A stretch of DNA of 64,000 nucleotides from Paenibacillus glacialis (GCF_001637205.1 NZ_LVJH01000002.1:248001-312000), one strand, 5' to 3'. Positions 53,479-62,723 are shown, counted from the stretch's first letter. Made by a program: numbers and translations. The notes: generated by a model not told the origin, from the letters alone.

Positions 53479-54453
53479 TCATCTCAGATCAACTACGGTA
53501 AACGTGACTTCAACTCGTTGTCCGTCCTCTGCCGTAATAACAAATGGCCATGTCCCAGGCGTCGTATTCGTTCCGACAAACCATTCCCACTCGATGTAAC
53601 CTTCCGCATCTGCCTGACTCCATCCCAGATACTTCGCGGTACTCGCACCACTTTTATAAAATACAGATAGTTGTGCCCTACTATTAGGAGCCACTTTCAC
53701 CCTAACCTTTGTTTTCTTTCCGACAATAGCTGGATTAGGCTTCTCTAGGACCTCAATAGATGTGGAGGTCTCATCTTCACCTTTACCACCTTCTCCTACC
53801 GTACCTTCCGACGTGTCTCCGATCCATAGACGTTCTTGCGCCTTTGCTTGAATCACAATCTTTTTATTAATAAAAGGGACTTTTATCGGTAGTTCATAAC
53901 TAAGTTCAATACCGAAATACGGATTGCTTCTAGTCTTCATATCTGGAAGATAAATATTGGACACATGAATTCGATCCACGTTTAAGAATTCACTCTGAAT
54001 GAACGGCTTTAGCAATGGCTTGACCACAGGATCGAGTACAACTTCCGATGCAGAGTTCTTTATTTGCTGTAACGGCTCATCACCCTTCGCAGCAGCATCC
54101 ATTATCCATTGACTAAGAGGAGCTGGAAGAGAACTGCTATACTGGGATGCCCAATCCGTCACAGACAACTTAGGTATGATCCAATTCCCTGTTAACTGAG
54201 AGTCCTTAATCTCCTCTAATGGCGTTTCTTTCTTCACTACTAATGCAATAGGATACATATGAGAAGAGACCATCTTTACAGTATCGGACACAGTGCTTTG
54301 AAGTGAGGTTGAGATCAATGTCATTTGAATAATATAAATTAGAAAAACAATGAAAAAAATAAAGAATGGAAACACTAATGCAGCCTCAAGAACCATGCTA
54401 CCTTGTTCTTTATTGTTTCTATTAATAGGAATAATCCGCTTTTTTGATAGCAT
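53479..54453 (-). CDS. TadE-like pseudopilin with large extracellular domain
   Basis: About 324 residues from the ATG at 54453, which has GGAAGG upstream and overlaps the previous gene by 32 bases. The TadE N-terminus is GSMVLEAALVFPFFIFFIVFLIYIIQ with Glu at +5 after the Gly. A soluble domain of about 170 residues follows. The C-terminal 100 residues (KPNPAIVGKKTKVRVKVAPNS, PGTWPFVITAEDGQRVEV) look like an immunoglobulin-type beta sandwich, an unusual addition for TadE. Such a domain may interact with the surface or pilus. Confidence 0.82.
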   Translation of the reverse strand: MLSKKRIIPINRNNKEQGSMVLEAALVFPFFIFFIVFLIYIIQMTLISTSLQSTVSDTVKMVSSHMYPIALVVKKETPLEEIKDSQLTGNWIIPKLSVTDWASQYSSSLPAPLSQWIMDAAAKGDEPLQQIKNSASEVVLDPVVKPLLKPFIQSEFLNVDRIHVSNIYLPDMKTRSNPYFGIELSYELPIKVPFINKKIVIQAKAQERLWIGDTSEGTVGEGGKGEDETSTSIEVLEKPNPAIVGKKTKVRVKVAPNSRAQLSVFYKSGASTAKYLGWSQADAEGYIEWEWFVGTNTTPGTWPFVITAEDGQRVEVTFTVVDLR

Positions 54454-56713
54454 AATAACGGTTTCCTTCCACTTCATCTTCACTATTCGTAGCCGAGCCG
54501 AACATTTTCATGATGCCCGGGAGAAACCATAATTTCATACCGATCCGAACTTCTCCAGAAGAATAAGTCGCCCTCTCAGCTGGGTTAATACCAGTATTAA
54601 AACGAATCAGTGAAAGCATACGAGACATTTTTTTATCATTATTACTATGAATAAATAGAAATACTCTCAAGTAATCACGGTAAGTCATCTCCACTTTTAA
54701 GTACGCGGACAACTCTATCGATCCCTTTTGGCACAGTTGAATCATATCTACAATCGCCATCTCAATCCCATACAACAAGGCCGCAGCTAGAATTAATAAG
54801 GGATTTCCAAGTTTGCTACTCTTCACTAACCCTTCCATCGTCCGTATCGCTAACCTCGTCCCAAATATTTCTGCATAAGCAGCTGATACGTTACCAACCG
54901 GATTATGAAATCCATATAAAATGTATTCCAATTCCTGATTATGGATACTAAGCTGTTCTACTAAATCATCCCCTATGGAACTATCAGGGTTACTAACGAT
55001 ATTGCCCAAACGTGTAATATCAAAATGATGAAAATAGAGCGATGCATACTCATTTTGGTAAAATTCATCTTGTAAGCCAGCCGTCATTCCACCCATTGAA
55101 CCATACAAACCATCCATATTATCCATCGCGGATGCACCAGCGTCATAAGGATCATTATCCAGTTGAGCTCCTTGATAGGCATCTCCGGCAGATTGCTTAT
55201 TAAAGGCGATGCTCTCATCGTAATATTGTTGAAGTGTACGATACTCTTCCATGTATCCTCCTGCCTTATCGCTCAATTCATTTATCTTATTTAGGATATT
55301 GGCAGCATCCTTCAACTTGGCCTTAGCTTTCTTCTCAGTTGCCTTACGCTCTTTATCAGAAGAACGGTTCTCCTCCAATTTTCTTAATTCCTCATCGAGA
55401 ATGTTTCCTGAACCCGAAATAGAATACCTCCGCAAGTAATCATCTACCTTAACTCGCGTCTCAATTGCTGCAGATTTCATGTGACTACTACTTGACGACG
55501 TGCCTAAGGCTCCACTCATGGCAGAACTAAAAGATGTGATTTGAGCATCTAAAGTCTGATAATGATTGGTCTGAACCTCAATCTGTTTTTTAAAATCTTG
55601 TAATAATATTTCCGGTAACAGTAATTTCTCCGCCTGCCCTCTAATCTGTCGTATCGTTTCTGAATCCTCACTACTTAGTTCCTCAGTACTTCCCGGATTA
55701 TTTTCACGAGATACCTGATCGTATCCGTCGCTTTGGGACCGGTTCTCAGACTCCGCAATCACTCGTTTCATTTGTTCATTCATCTCGTACGCTTCTTCCC
55801 ATAATGCTAGTGCTTCAGGTAACATCTTTTTGTGATCTGCACGCGATGAGTTCTGATGATCAGAAACAGTAGATAATAAACTAGAAGAACCTTGAAGATA
55901 ACCATTAATCAAATCTCTATATGAATCAATTAAGGCATCTTCCGCATCGAAGTCACCCTCATTTAGTTCTATCCAACTCTTTGCCTGCCTCTCCGCAATT
56001 AGGCGTTCAAGCTCATTCGCCTTTTCAACGTGGTCATCATACTGCGCAGCTATATCCTTTCCAGAATGAATGCCGCCACCCAATGACTCATTGGATATGT
56101 GAGTAGTAGCCTGCTCCATGATCAGGCTAGCTATATTGTCTACGCTCTGCGCCGCCTTTTTCTGCTTACCAAGCATCTCATCTAATGCATCTTCCCGTTT
56201 GTCATAAAGCTTCTGCAGCTTTTTAAGTACATCCACCGTATTAGATGCTTCCTTCATGGATTGAGATAACGGTTTGAATTTATTAACAATTTCTAGCGTG
56301 AAGTCAATGGGAGCTTTATATTTCATTTCTTCCCCAATTTGGCGATTAAATATTTCATATTCCCCAAGCATCCTCTCCATCTGTAGCGAAGACGTATCTA
56401 ATTCAAGAGGAAGTATTGAAAAGGCATCACCTCGATCACCATGATCCATACTACCATTCAGAACCCCAGACATGATCTGATTACCATCACTCTCTCCATA
56501 AGCGAACAAACCGTATTCCTGCTGTAATTCTGGTTCATAGGCAGACATCACAGAACGAACTGCGGAGTGTACTAAGCGCTCACTCTGAACCTTCATTGCA
56601 GCAATCCGTGCGTAGTCAATGAATAAAGCTACGAAAGTAAACACAATAGCTAAGATCAAGATAAGAAAAATAGTTACTGAACCCCTCTGGTCTGTATACC
56701 ATTTTCTGAACAC
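54422..56713 (-). CDS. TadG-like protein with extended coiled-coil region
   Basis: 763 residues from a GTG at 56713. The N-terminal RGSVTIFLILILAIVFTFVALFIDYARIAAM is typical of TadG-like proteins. The central 400 residues are mostly helical and charged (KAKAKLKDAANILNKINEL, YDKREDALDEMLGKQKKA). The C-terminal part has LGNPLLILAAALLYGIEMAI, then RDYLRVFLFI and a strongly aromatic end. Large variants of this kind with a DUF5702-like C-terminus are found in Bacillota Tad loci. It lies between two TadE-like genes. Confidence 0.78.
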   Translation of the reverse strand: MFRKWYTDQRGSVTIFLILILAIVFTFVALFIDYARIAAMKVQSERLVHSAVRSVMSAYEPELQQEYGLFAYGESDGNQIMSGVLNGSMDHGDRGDAFSILPLELDTSSLQMERMLGEYEIFNRQIGEEMKYKAPIDFTLEIVNKFKPLSQSMKEASNTVDVLKKLQKLYDKREDALDEMLGKQKKAAQSVDNIASLIMEQATTHISNESLGGGIHSGKDIAAQYDDHVEKANELERLIAERQAKSWIELNEGDFDAEDALIDSYRDLINGYLQGSSSLLSTVSDHQNSSRADHKKMLPEALALWEEAYEMNEQMKRVIAESENRSQSDGYDQVSRENNPGSTEELSSEDSETIRQIRGQAEKLLLPEILLQDFKKQIEVQTNHYQTLDAQITSFSSAMSGALGTSSSSSHMKSAAIETRVKVDDYLRRYSISGSGNILDEELRKLEENRSSDKERKATEKKAKAKLKDAANILNKINELSDKAGGYMEEYRTLQQYYDESIAFNKQSAGDAYQGAQLDNDPYDAGASAMDNMDGLYGSMGGMTAGLQDEFYQNEYASLYFHHFDITRLGNIVSNPDSSIGDDLVEQLSIHNQELEYILYGFHNPVGNVSAAYAEIFGTRLAIRTMEGLVKSSKLGNPLLILAAALLYGIEMAIVDMIQLCQKGSIELSAYLKVEMTYRDYLRVFLFIHSNNDKKMSRMLSLIRFNTGINPAERATYSSGEVRIGMKLWFLPGIMKMFGSATNSEDEVEGNRYYAIKKADYSY

Positions 56714-56770
56714 CCTTTCTCCCCCTTCCCTCTATAAATTAGAAATAAACTGATGCCTTACAATAAGGGT

Positions 56771-57460
56771 TTATTTACTTTTTGATCCGTACTTCTTCAA
56801 GACTTCACCTGCATTACCCGGATTAGTCGAACTCCCCCCAGATCCTTTGAATTTAGCAGCATAATATCTCATCAAATCAACCATTCGTATAAATTCAACA
56901 GGTTCAACAACGACAGACTGTGCATTCGCATCTATCTTAGATCCTCCCGAAAGTATCTGATCTAAAGGAGGTAAGTTAATAAGTTGTTCTAAATCAGTAC
57001 TCACTTTACGAAGAAGTAGATTGTTCTGATACGAAATCTCACCTTGCATATTCCCTGTCACAAGCATACTTACTTTGGACAATTTAGTAGCAGGAAGCGA
57101 TCCTGAATTCTCGGATCCGGGTAGAGAAATCGATTGTTTATTCTCAGCCCCGGCCCAACCAAACATGGTACTAAGCATCTGATCATCTGTAAGCCGCCAA
57201 TACAATGAATCATACTGTCCTTTAGAAAAAGCTCCATTAGACACTTCTTTATGACTGTTATCCCAGCTATAAGCCGACCTCTCAGCCGCAGCCGAAGCAA
57301 CTTGTTGTAATATAGACTGTTGGTAAATGTACATGCAGAAGAACATGAGAATAATCGTCACCATCAGCACAATAGGCATAACGAGGGAAGCTTCAAGCGT
57401 GAAACTTCCCTCGTTACCTTTAAGTTTATTTTTCATCGATAAAGTTTTCGCTTTTTGCAC
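56771..57460 (-). CDS. TadE-like pseudopilin
   Basis: 229 residues from a GTG at 57460, or 221 from the ATG at 57436. The TadE segment is EGSFTLEASLVMPIVLMVTI, with Glu at +5 after the Gly. The rest is soluble with no motif I recognise. It overlaps the Flp pilin gene by 35 bases. Together with the gene at 53479 it makes two TadE-type pseudopilins in the locus. Confidence 0.82.
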   Translation of the reverse strand: MQKAKTLSMKNKLKGNEGSFTLEASLVMPIVLMVTIILMFFCMYIYQQSILQQVASAAAERSAYSWDNSHKEVSNGAFSKGQYDSLYWRLTDDQMLSTMFGWAGAENKQSISLPGSENSGSLPATKLSKVSMLVTGNMQGEISYQNNLLLRKVSTDLEQLINLPPLDQILSGGSKIDANAQSVVVEPVEFIRMVDLMRYYAAKFKGSGGSSTNPGNAGEVLKKYGSKSK

Positions 57461-57620
57461 CTACCTTTTTCAATAAGCTTTCAACAATGAGGCCCAGTTG
57501 TTTCCTAAAGATCACAGCTATTACCACAATTGCTGCGATGATCAAGATCATCTCCAGCATGCCAAGCCCTTCTTCTTCCTGCCAAAATCCCTTCACTTTT
57601 CCCCAAGCAATCGTTAACAT
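57426..57620 (-). CDS. Flp-type pilin
   Basis: 64 residues. QEEEGLGMLEMILIIAAIVV carries a prepilin cleavage site after the Gly with Glu at +5, then a membrane helix to about residue 40 and a short tail of 24 residues, the layout of Flp1-like pilins. GGAGGAG lies before the ATG. It is the only Flp-like gene and the likely major pilus subunit. It lies between TadC and a TadE-like gene. Confidence 0.87.
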   Translation of the reverse strand: MLTIAWGKVKGFWQEEEGLGMLEMILIIAAIVVIAVIFRKQLGLIVESLLKKVGAKSENFIDEK

Positions 57621-57633
57621 ATCAACACTCCTC

Positions 57634-58506
57634 CTACATATTCATCATCATCATTGCGGGTGTACCAACCAGAACTACGACCACCATAAAAATAACGACC
57701 ATTGGAAATACCAACTTGGAAGACGCTTGCTCACCACGAGTACGCGTGATCATTTTGCGACTCTCCCATAATGTTCGTGATAGATCACGTAGTGCCAATA
57801 CAAAATCGTTGCCTCCACGCCTGAAATTCAACAGAATGGTAGTCGTGAATATGGAAACCTCTTGTAATGCACATCGCTTACTAAAACTTTCAAAAGCCTG
57901 TTGGAAAGAGTACCCGCTGTCCCAATCCTGAATCATCCGATTAAACTCTTTATACAAGGGATGATCGTGCTGTTCTTTCTTTCGTTCTACACAATGCGTT
58001 ATCGCTTTTTGTACCGTTTCACCTGCGCCTACGAGTAACACGATTTTGTTAAGCAGTTCTGGAAGCTCCATCAATATATCTTGGTCCCGAATTTGAACCT
58101 TGCTATACAGATCCTTCACCATCGCTACAGGTAAAAGGACTGCTAAAGCACCACCTAATATGAATCCTGTCTTCTCGCCCAACCCTATAGAAAGAACACA
58201 GCCAGAGCATAGTAGGAGCCAGCTGTAACACATCATTTCTCCTAAATAGAGCAATGTCATCTCGCCACTGTATCTCATGCCGTGAATTTTCTGAATGGAA
58301 CGCTGAACTTTATAGAAGAAAAACGGAAACCTTGTCGTTATCTTTGACTTGTCCAAAATAACCAACATCGGCACTACCACCTTACTAAGGCGTAGACCTT
58401 CCATAGGTAGCTTGCTAAGCCTCCGATACTTCTCATCGCTTCGCCAGTTCAGCATCACCCAACATCCCACTAGCAGAAGTAGCATCACGACGTATAGGAT
58501 AATCAT
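57634..58506 (-). CDS. tadC: Tad platform protein TadC (T2SF domain)
   Basis: About 290 residues; the ATG at 58506 has better spacing from GGAGAGGG than the one at 58512. Membrane segments lie at the N-terminus, at 105-140 and at the C-terminus. The T2SF domain between has the signature LPELLNKIVLLVGAGETVQKAI and FRRGGNDFVLALRDLSRTL. It forms the inner-membrane platform with TadB. The C-terminus is Met-rich (MMMMNM). Confidence 0.9.
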   Translation of the reverse strand: MIILYVVMLLLLVGCWVMLNWRSDEKYRRLSKLPMEGLRLSKVVVPMLVILDKSKITTRFPFFFYKVQRSIQKIHGMRYSGEMTLLYLGEMMCYSWLLLCSGCVLSIGLGEKTGFILGGALAVLLPVAMVKDLYSKVQIRDQDILMELPELLNKIVLLVGAGETVQKAITHCVERKKEQHDHPLYKEFNRMIQDWDSGYSFQQAFESFSKRCALQEVSIFTTTILLNFRRGGNDFVLALRDLSRTLWESRKMITRTRGEQASSKLVFPMVVIFMVVVVLVGTPAMMMMNM

Positions 58507-58519
58507 AGCCATCCCTCTC

Positions 58520-59353
58520 CTACAATTTGATGTTCATAATCTTGCTTATCCATATGGTACAAGCCCCTAACACCGCCAGAGAGAGTGTGGAAATAATGAA
58601 TCCAATACCGCTGTACATCGGTAACATATAATCAGGCGATGATAAGTTCATGAACAATATCATCAGGATCGGCGCTACAAGAATTGCCTTAGATTCGAAT
58701 TTTTTCTGAGCAATCATAACCGAAATTTCCTGTTGAATATCAAGTTTCTCACCAATAATAGTGGATGTGCGGCGTACCACTTCTACTAGGTCTCCACCAG
58801 TTCTTTTACATGTCGTGAATACATCAGCGAAGTTCGTGATATCTTCCATAACTGCTCGTCGGCTGAAATCCTGTAATGCTTCCTCAATGGGCTCACCATA
58901 CTCTAACCGGGCACAAATAATATTCAATTCCATAATTAGATCATTCTCGGCCTCTGGATCTAACATTCGTAAATCCTGAACAGCTTCCCTAAATCCATTC
59001 TCTACTGAACGCCCTGCAGAAAGTGAGGAAGATAACGAGAAGAGGGCCTGTTTGAAATGAAGATTCATCGCAGCACGACGACGGTTCAACATATGTGTTC
59101 TCCAGTATCTCGGAACAAACCAAGCGTTACAGGCTATCAGGAGAGAAACAATCCATTGATGATAGAACAAATATCCTATTCCATAGAAAAGGAACCCTCC
59201 AATAACGATACACGTGACTCTTTCGACCGTACTCAGTTCATAGATACTATAGTCGGGAAGAGAGGGTCCCAACTGATTCCCCCCATCTACTCCCTTACCT
59301 CCTCTCTTGTTGATTCTGGTCGTCTTCACCTTCTCTTTATTCATTATCTTCAC
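58520..59353 (-). CDS. tadB: Tad platform protein TadB (T2SF domain)
   Basis: 277 residues, GTG start at 59353 overlapping the CpaF stop (GTGA). Three to four membrane segments and a T2SF domain with FKQALFSLSSSLSAGRSVENG and FADVFTTCKRTGGDLVEVVRR. It pairs with TadC. Confidence 0.9.
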   Translation of the reverse strand: MKIMNKEKVKTTRINKRGGKGVDGGNQLGPSLPDYSIYELSTVERVTCIVIGGFLFYGIGYLFYHQWIVSLLIACNAWFVPRYWRTHMLNRRRAAMNLHFKQALFSLSSSLSAGRSVENGFREAVQDLRMLDPEAENDLIMELNIICARLEYGEPIEEALQDFSRRAVMEDITNFADVFTTCKRTGGDLVEVVRRTSTIIGEKLDIQQEISVMIAQKKFESKAILVAPILMILFMNLSSPDYMLPMYSGIGFIISTLSLAVLGACTIWISKIMNIKL

Positions 59354-60600
59354 TCACGCTTCACCTCCTCAACCGGCACCACAAGTACATCATCGAGACC
59401 CGCCATCTTTAGCTTATCGACATGTCTCATGGAACCACAGAACTCCAATCCTCCAACAATTCGGCCATCCTCTTCCCCTACTTCCTTAAATCGAAAGAGC
59501 GGACTCACTTCTACCTCTCCGTTCTCCATCCCCAGTACTTCACTAATTTCCGTAACTCGCCTTGAACGATCACGTAACCTAGATAGATGTACTAAAATAT
59601 CGATAGCAGAACTAATCTGCTGGCGAACGACTAGAATGGGGAGGTTCGCTCCACTGAGTACCATCGTTTCAAGCCGGCTAATCATATCTTTAGTGCTGTT
59701 GGCATGCCCCGTAGAAAGACTTCCATCGTGCCCAGTATTCATTGCCTGTAACATATCTAGAGCCTCACTACCCCTGACCTCTCCGACCACAATCCGATTC
59801 GGACGCATCCGTAAAGATGACCGAATCAGATCGCGAATCGTGACTTCTCCCCTTCCCTCCGTATTGGCATTTCGTGTCTCCAGTGAGACTAGATTAGGAA
59901 CAGTTACAATCTGTAGCTCTGCCGAATCCTCTATCGTAATCACACGTTCATCAACTGGTATGAACTGTGATAACGCGTTAAGAAACGTTGTCTTCCCTGA
60001 TCCTGTCCCTCCACTGATGAATACGTTATATTTCCCTACTACCAATCTTTGAAGAAAGAGAGCCGCTTCTTCAGTTAATGCACCCCGCCTCACTAAATCC
60101 TTCATCGTCATCGGTGACTCTGGGAATTTACGAATCGTCATCGTAGGACCCTTCAGAGCAATGGGTGGAAGAACAATATTGACACGTGATCCGTCTTTCA
60201 ACCTTGCATCCACAATCGGAGATGATTCATTGACTACACGATTCACCCCTGCCACGATCGTCTGAATAATATCCTCTAAGCGGTTCTGTGACTCGAATTG
60301 CTGAGTAAGACGTTTTACTTCTCCCTCTTGTTCAATGAATATATCTTGATGACTGTTGATCATAATTTCCGTGATGGATGGATTGTCCACCAAAGGTTGT
60401 AGAACATCTAGCCCGCGGAACGAGTCATAAATACGACGAATAAGTGTACGTTTCTCAAGCGCAGTTAAATCCTGTAGTTCCCCTCTATCAAATACTGTTC
60501 TTTCGATATATTTCATTAATTCGATATCATCGACTGCTGCTGTCACATCTAGACCCGATCGAATCGCACTTCGAATAACTTTGAACATATCTTCATCCAC
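59350..60600 (-). CDS. cpaF: Tad pilus assembly ATPase (CpaF/TadA)
   Basis: 416 residues, GTG start at 60600 overlapping the CpaE-like gene. Walker A is ISGGTGSGKTTFLNAL, the Asp box is in VITIEDSAELQI, Walker B is PNRIVVGEVRGSEALDML and the His box is GSLSTGHANST. It drives pilus extension and retraction in the Tad system. An N-terminal domain (PLVDNPSITEIMINSHQDIFIE) precedes the core, as usual. Confidence 0.95.
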   Translation of the reverse strand: MDEDMFKVIRSAIRSGLDVTAAVDDIELMKYIERTVFDRGELQDLTALEKRTLIRRIYDSFRGLDVLQPLVDNPSITEIMINSHQDIFIEQEGEVKRLTQQFESQNRLEDIIQTIVAGVNRVVNESSPIVDARLKDGSRVNIVLPPIALKGPTMTIRKFPESPMTMKDLVRRGALTEEAALFLQRLVVGKYNVFISGGTGSGKTTFLNALSQFIPVDERVITIEDSAELQIVTVPNLVSLETRNANTEGRGEVTIRDLIRSSLRMRPNRIVVGEVRGSEALDMLQAMNTGHDGSLSTGHANSTKDMISRLETMVLSGANLPILVVRQQISSAIDILVHLSRLRDRSRRVTEISEVLGMENGEVEVSPLFRFKEVGEEDGRIVGGLEFCGSMRHVDKLKMAGLDDVLVVPVEEVKRE

Positions 60601-61744
60601 GCGATTGCCCCCCGACAGTAGTAGGTAAGAGATCTCCCACTACATCTCTACATAGATTCAGAATATCTCTTTGAAAGATCGGCGAACTCAATAGTATCTC
60701 CTCATGACACACTTGCTTCCACGAAGGAATATAGGGTAGAACACCATCAATACGTACGATATGGCTTGGCAGTGTATTCGTCAGACTTCCAACATAACGA
60801 TTCAATATAAATCGACTCTTTTGCATCATGTCACCGAATAAAGACGGGTTACTCTTCTCTATAAAAGAAAGCCATTGTCCGCTCTTGTACATACTGATCA
60901 CATCATCAAGTAATATCCATACTAGACTCTCACAAGTTTCCATAACAGCTTCGCACCGTTCTCCTGCTCCAGTATCTGTATCCGCGATAATGACATCATA
61001 TTGTCCTCCCTCTGCAATTAACTGCATCAGTTGACAGACATCGTTCTTACTCATCTGAAGCCATTCCTTAATGTTAGTCAGTGGTAGGAATATATCCGCC
61101 TTAATTCCTTCATGTGAAACAACATAAGATGCAATGGAAATAGACGAATAATCTTTCAATTCTTGTGCCGCTTTCAACTCGTAAAGAAGACGAGAAAGAG
61201 CTTGTCCATTTTCTCTACTTCTGATCTGCCTTGGAAAGACAGCACTACTATTCATCGTCTCCAAGTTAAGATAGAATACCGAAAGGCCACTAGCACCTAA
61301 CTGCTTAGCCATATTTAATGCCGTTGTCGTCTTTCCACTTCCTCCTACGGCAGATAACAATCCAATCATTGCCGTCTTACCCAAGAATCGAGAGGGTGCT
61401 ACCCGCACCTGACTTACAGACAAATCAAGAATAGCATCAAGCAATTGAGGAAGCGGCTGATATTTCGCAAGAACAGGACCCTTCAATGAACTTTGTCCTA
61501 GTTCATCTAGGGCGATCCATGTTACCGTCTGTTCACCTTGCTTCAACCAAGGAGTCAGAAATACCACTTCCGCTACTACGACTTCCGGTCTTTCATTTCC
61601 ATTCATGTACTGTAGAAATTTATCTACTTCAGTAAAAGCGATAACCCTCAGTTTCTCACCATACTCACTACTGTGGACATAACGAAGTAAAGGCTCTATA
61701 TATTCACTTTCCTGTACAGCCAGCACTAACTTAGCAGGAATCAT
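60593..61744 (-). CDS. cpaE: CpaE/TadZ-like P-loop localisation protein
   Basis: 383 residues. The N-terminal 110 residues look like a degenerate receiver domain. A MinD/ParA-type deviant Walker A, GLLSAVGGSGKTTTALNMA, is at 128-146, and DVIIADTDTGAGE is a Walker B-like segment. CpaE/TadZ proteins place the pilus machine in the cell. It is the first gene of the operon, with GGAAGGAG before the ATG and an attenuator-like leader. Confidence 0.88.
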   Translation of the reverse strand: MIPAKLVLAVQESEYIEPLLRYVHSSEYGEKLRVIAFTEVDKFLQYMNGNERPEVVVAEVVFLTPWLKQGEQTVTWIALDELGQSSLKGPVLAKYQPLPQLLDAILDLSVSQVRVAPSRFLGKTAMIGLLSAVGGSGKTTTALNMAKQLGASGLSVFYLNLETMNSSAVFPRQIRSRENGQALSRLLYELKAAQELKDYSSISIASYVVSHEGIKADIFLPLTNIKEWLQMSKNDVCQLMQLIAEGGQYDVIIADTDTGAGERCEAVMETCESLVWILLDDVISMYKSGQWLSFIEKSNPSLFGDMMQKSRFILNRYVGSLTNTLPSHIVRIDGVLPYIPSWKQVCHEEILLSSPIFQRDILNLCRDVVGDLLPTTVGGQSRG

Positions 61745-61778
61745 AAGTAGTCAATCTCCTTCCAATGAAACACCAAAA

Positions 61779-61822
61779 AGCACCGTTCAACAGCCGCAAT
61801 GACGCGGTTGTTAAACGGTGCT
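61779..61822 (-). terminator. Intrinsic terminator in the leader of the Tad operon (possible attenuator)
   Basis: On minus, AGCACCGTTTAACA and CCGC pair with GCGG and TGTTGAACGGTGCT, followed by TTTTTGG. It lies 35 bases before the cpaE ATG, downstream of a promoter at 61851-61879. A small alternative hairpin (61813-61829, AAACGG/CCGTTT) uses part of the left arm and cannot coexist. Confidence 0.8.
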
Positions 61823-61850
61823 TCCGTTTACGAGCTATTAATTTACAGAT

Positions 61851-61879
61851 AGAATATCACAGATTATTCCAGTCAGCAA
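61851..61879 (-). promoter_or_regulatory. Probable SigA-type promoter of the Tad operon
   Basis: TTGCTG (61879-61874), a 17-base spacer and TATTCT (61856-61851) on minus. The transcript would start near 61844 and meet the terminator at once. Confidence 0.5.
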
Positions 61880-61981
61880 GAACAATTTATTATCTTACAT
61901 ACTCCAACTGATGTCCAACTCAAACATCAGCGTCCCATTATCCCATTAACAAGCACATATCTCCATAGTCCCTTCATCAGG

Positions 61982-62110
61982 TTATATGGGTAGCATATCT
62001 TCGGAATTCACTTTCGGTTTACAAGCCTTACATACACCAACTACAGTCCCATTGTGACTTGCGTAGAAAGTAATTTTACCGACCTGTTTGCAATAGGTAC
62101 ATTTCTGCAT
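61982..62110 (-). CDS. Small zinc-ribbon-like ORF
   Basis: 42 residues from the ATG at 62110, or 51 from a GTG at 62137. Two CxxC pairs, CTYC near the N-terminus and CKAC 23 residues later, could hold one zinc ion. Between them the sequence GKITFYASHNGTVVGV is plausible for a zinc ribbon. No clear Shine-Dalgarno is seen at either start. It lies between the small ORF at 62142 and the Tad promoter. Confidence 0.5.
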   Translation of the reverse strand: MQKCTYCKQVGKITFYASHNGTVVGVCKACKPKVNSEDMLPI

Positions 62111-62141
62111 TCTTTGTTTATTATTCTTTATTTTCACAAAA

Positions 62142-62246
62142 TCAATGACATTTGCACTCGATCCGAGATCTACGAGGAGCTATGAACAGCAAGCGCAGTA
62201 CAACGATTACCATAACCCCCACGATAATTAAGCCAATATATTTCAC
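62142..62246 (-). CDS. Small single-pass membrane peptide ORF
   Basis: 34 residues from a GTG at 62246, with GGGGGA about ten bases upstream. Residues 2-22 (KYIGLIIVGVMVIVVLRLLF) form a membrane helix, followed by an Arg-rich tail ending CKCH. It ends four bases before the alternative start of the zinc-ribbon ORF. There is no family I recognise. Confidence 0.4.
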   Translation of the reverse strand: MKYIGLIIVGVMVIVVLRLLFIAPRRSRIECKCH

Positions 62247-62264
62247 TTAACTGATTCCCCCACA

Positions 62265-62660
62265 TCATTCTAGAAACCTATCCCTAAGCTCCGGCGATGG
62301 TAACATACATTGATCGGATTTACCGAACCACCGATACCGATGTCTAGCAATATACCTGTAAGCAACATCTCTTATAAATTTCGGAACAATAATGAGAGCA
62401 TATATAAGTGGCCATGGAAATTTCAAGTGTCTAGATATACGTAAGGCCGCTGTTGATTTCGTATAATATTTACCATTTTCAATTAACACGATTGTATTCA
62501 TGACTTCTGTGGACAGTCCACTTTTAGCTAGTAACATCTTTCCTGTGTTCGACTGTAAGGAAGCAAAGTGAAATCTTCCAGTAGGATCATGTCGGATTAT
62601 AAACCTCGTGGCGCTCTGGCATAAATTACAAACACCATCGATCAATACAACCATACCCAT
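62265..62660 (-). CDS. DCC (DUF393) thiol-disulfide oxidoreductase family protein
   Basis: 131 residues from the ATG at 62660. The DCC motif VVLIDGVCNLCQ with Cys11 and Cys14 near the N-terminus defines the family, related to thioredoxin-fold enzymes. LRISRHLKFPWPLIYALIIVPKFIRD and the CMLPSPELRDRF end are typical (B. subtilis YuxK). Its partner substrate is unknown. Confidence 0.92.
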   Translation of the reverse strand: MGMVVLIDGVCNLCQSATRFIIRHDPTGRFHFASLQSNTGKMLLAKSGLSTEVMNTIVLIENGKYYTKSTAALRISRHLKFPWPLIYALIIVPKFIRDVAYRYIARHRYRWFGKSDQCMLPSPELRDRFLE

Positions 62661-62723
62661 TCCCACCTCTCTTCATTACACCTTATTATACCACGCACCA
62701 ACCTCGCATTTCTTCTAACACAA

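Noticed and set aside
59057-60052. 331-codon plus-strand frame opposite CpaF and TadB
   Set aside because: It is antisense to two well-supported genes and its Ser/Thr/Pro-rich product has no family features.
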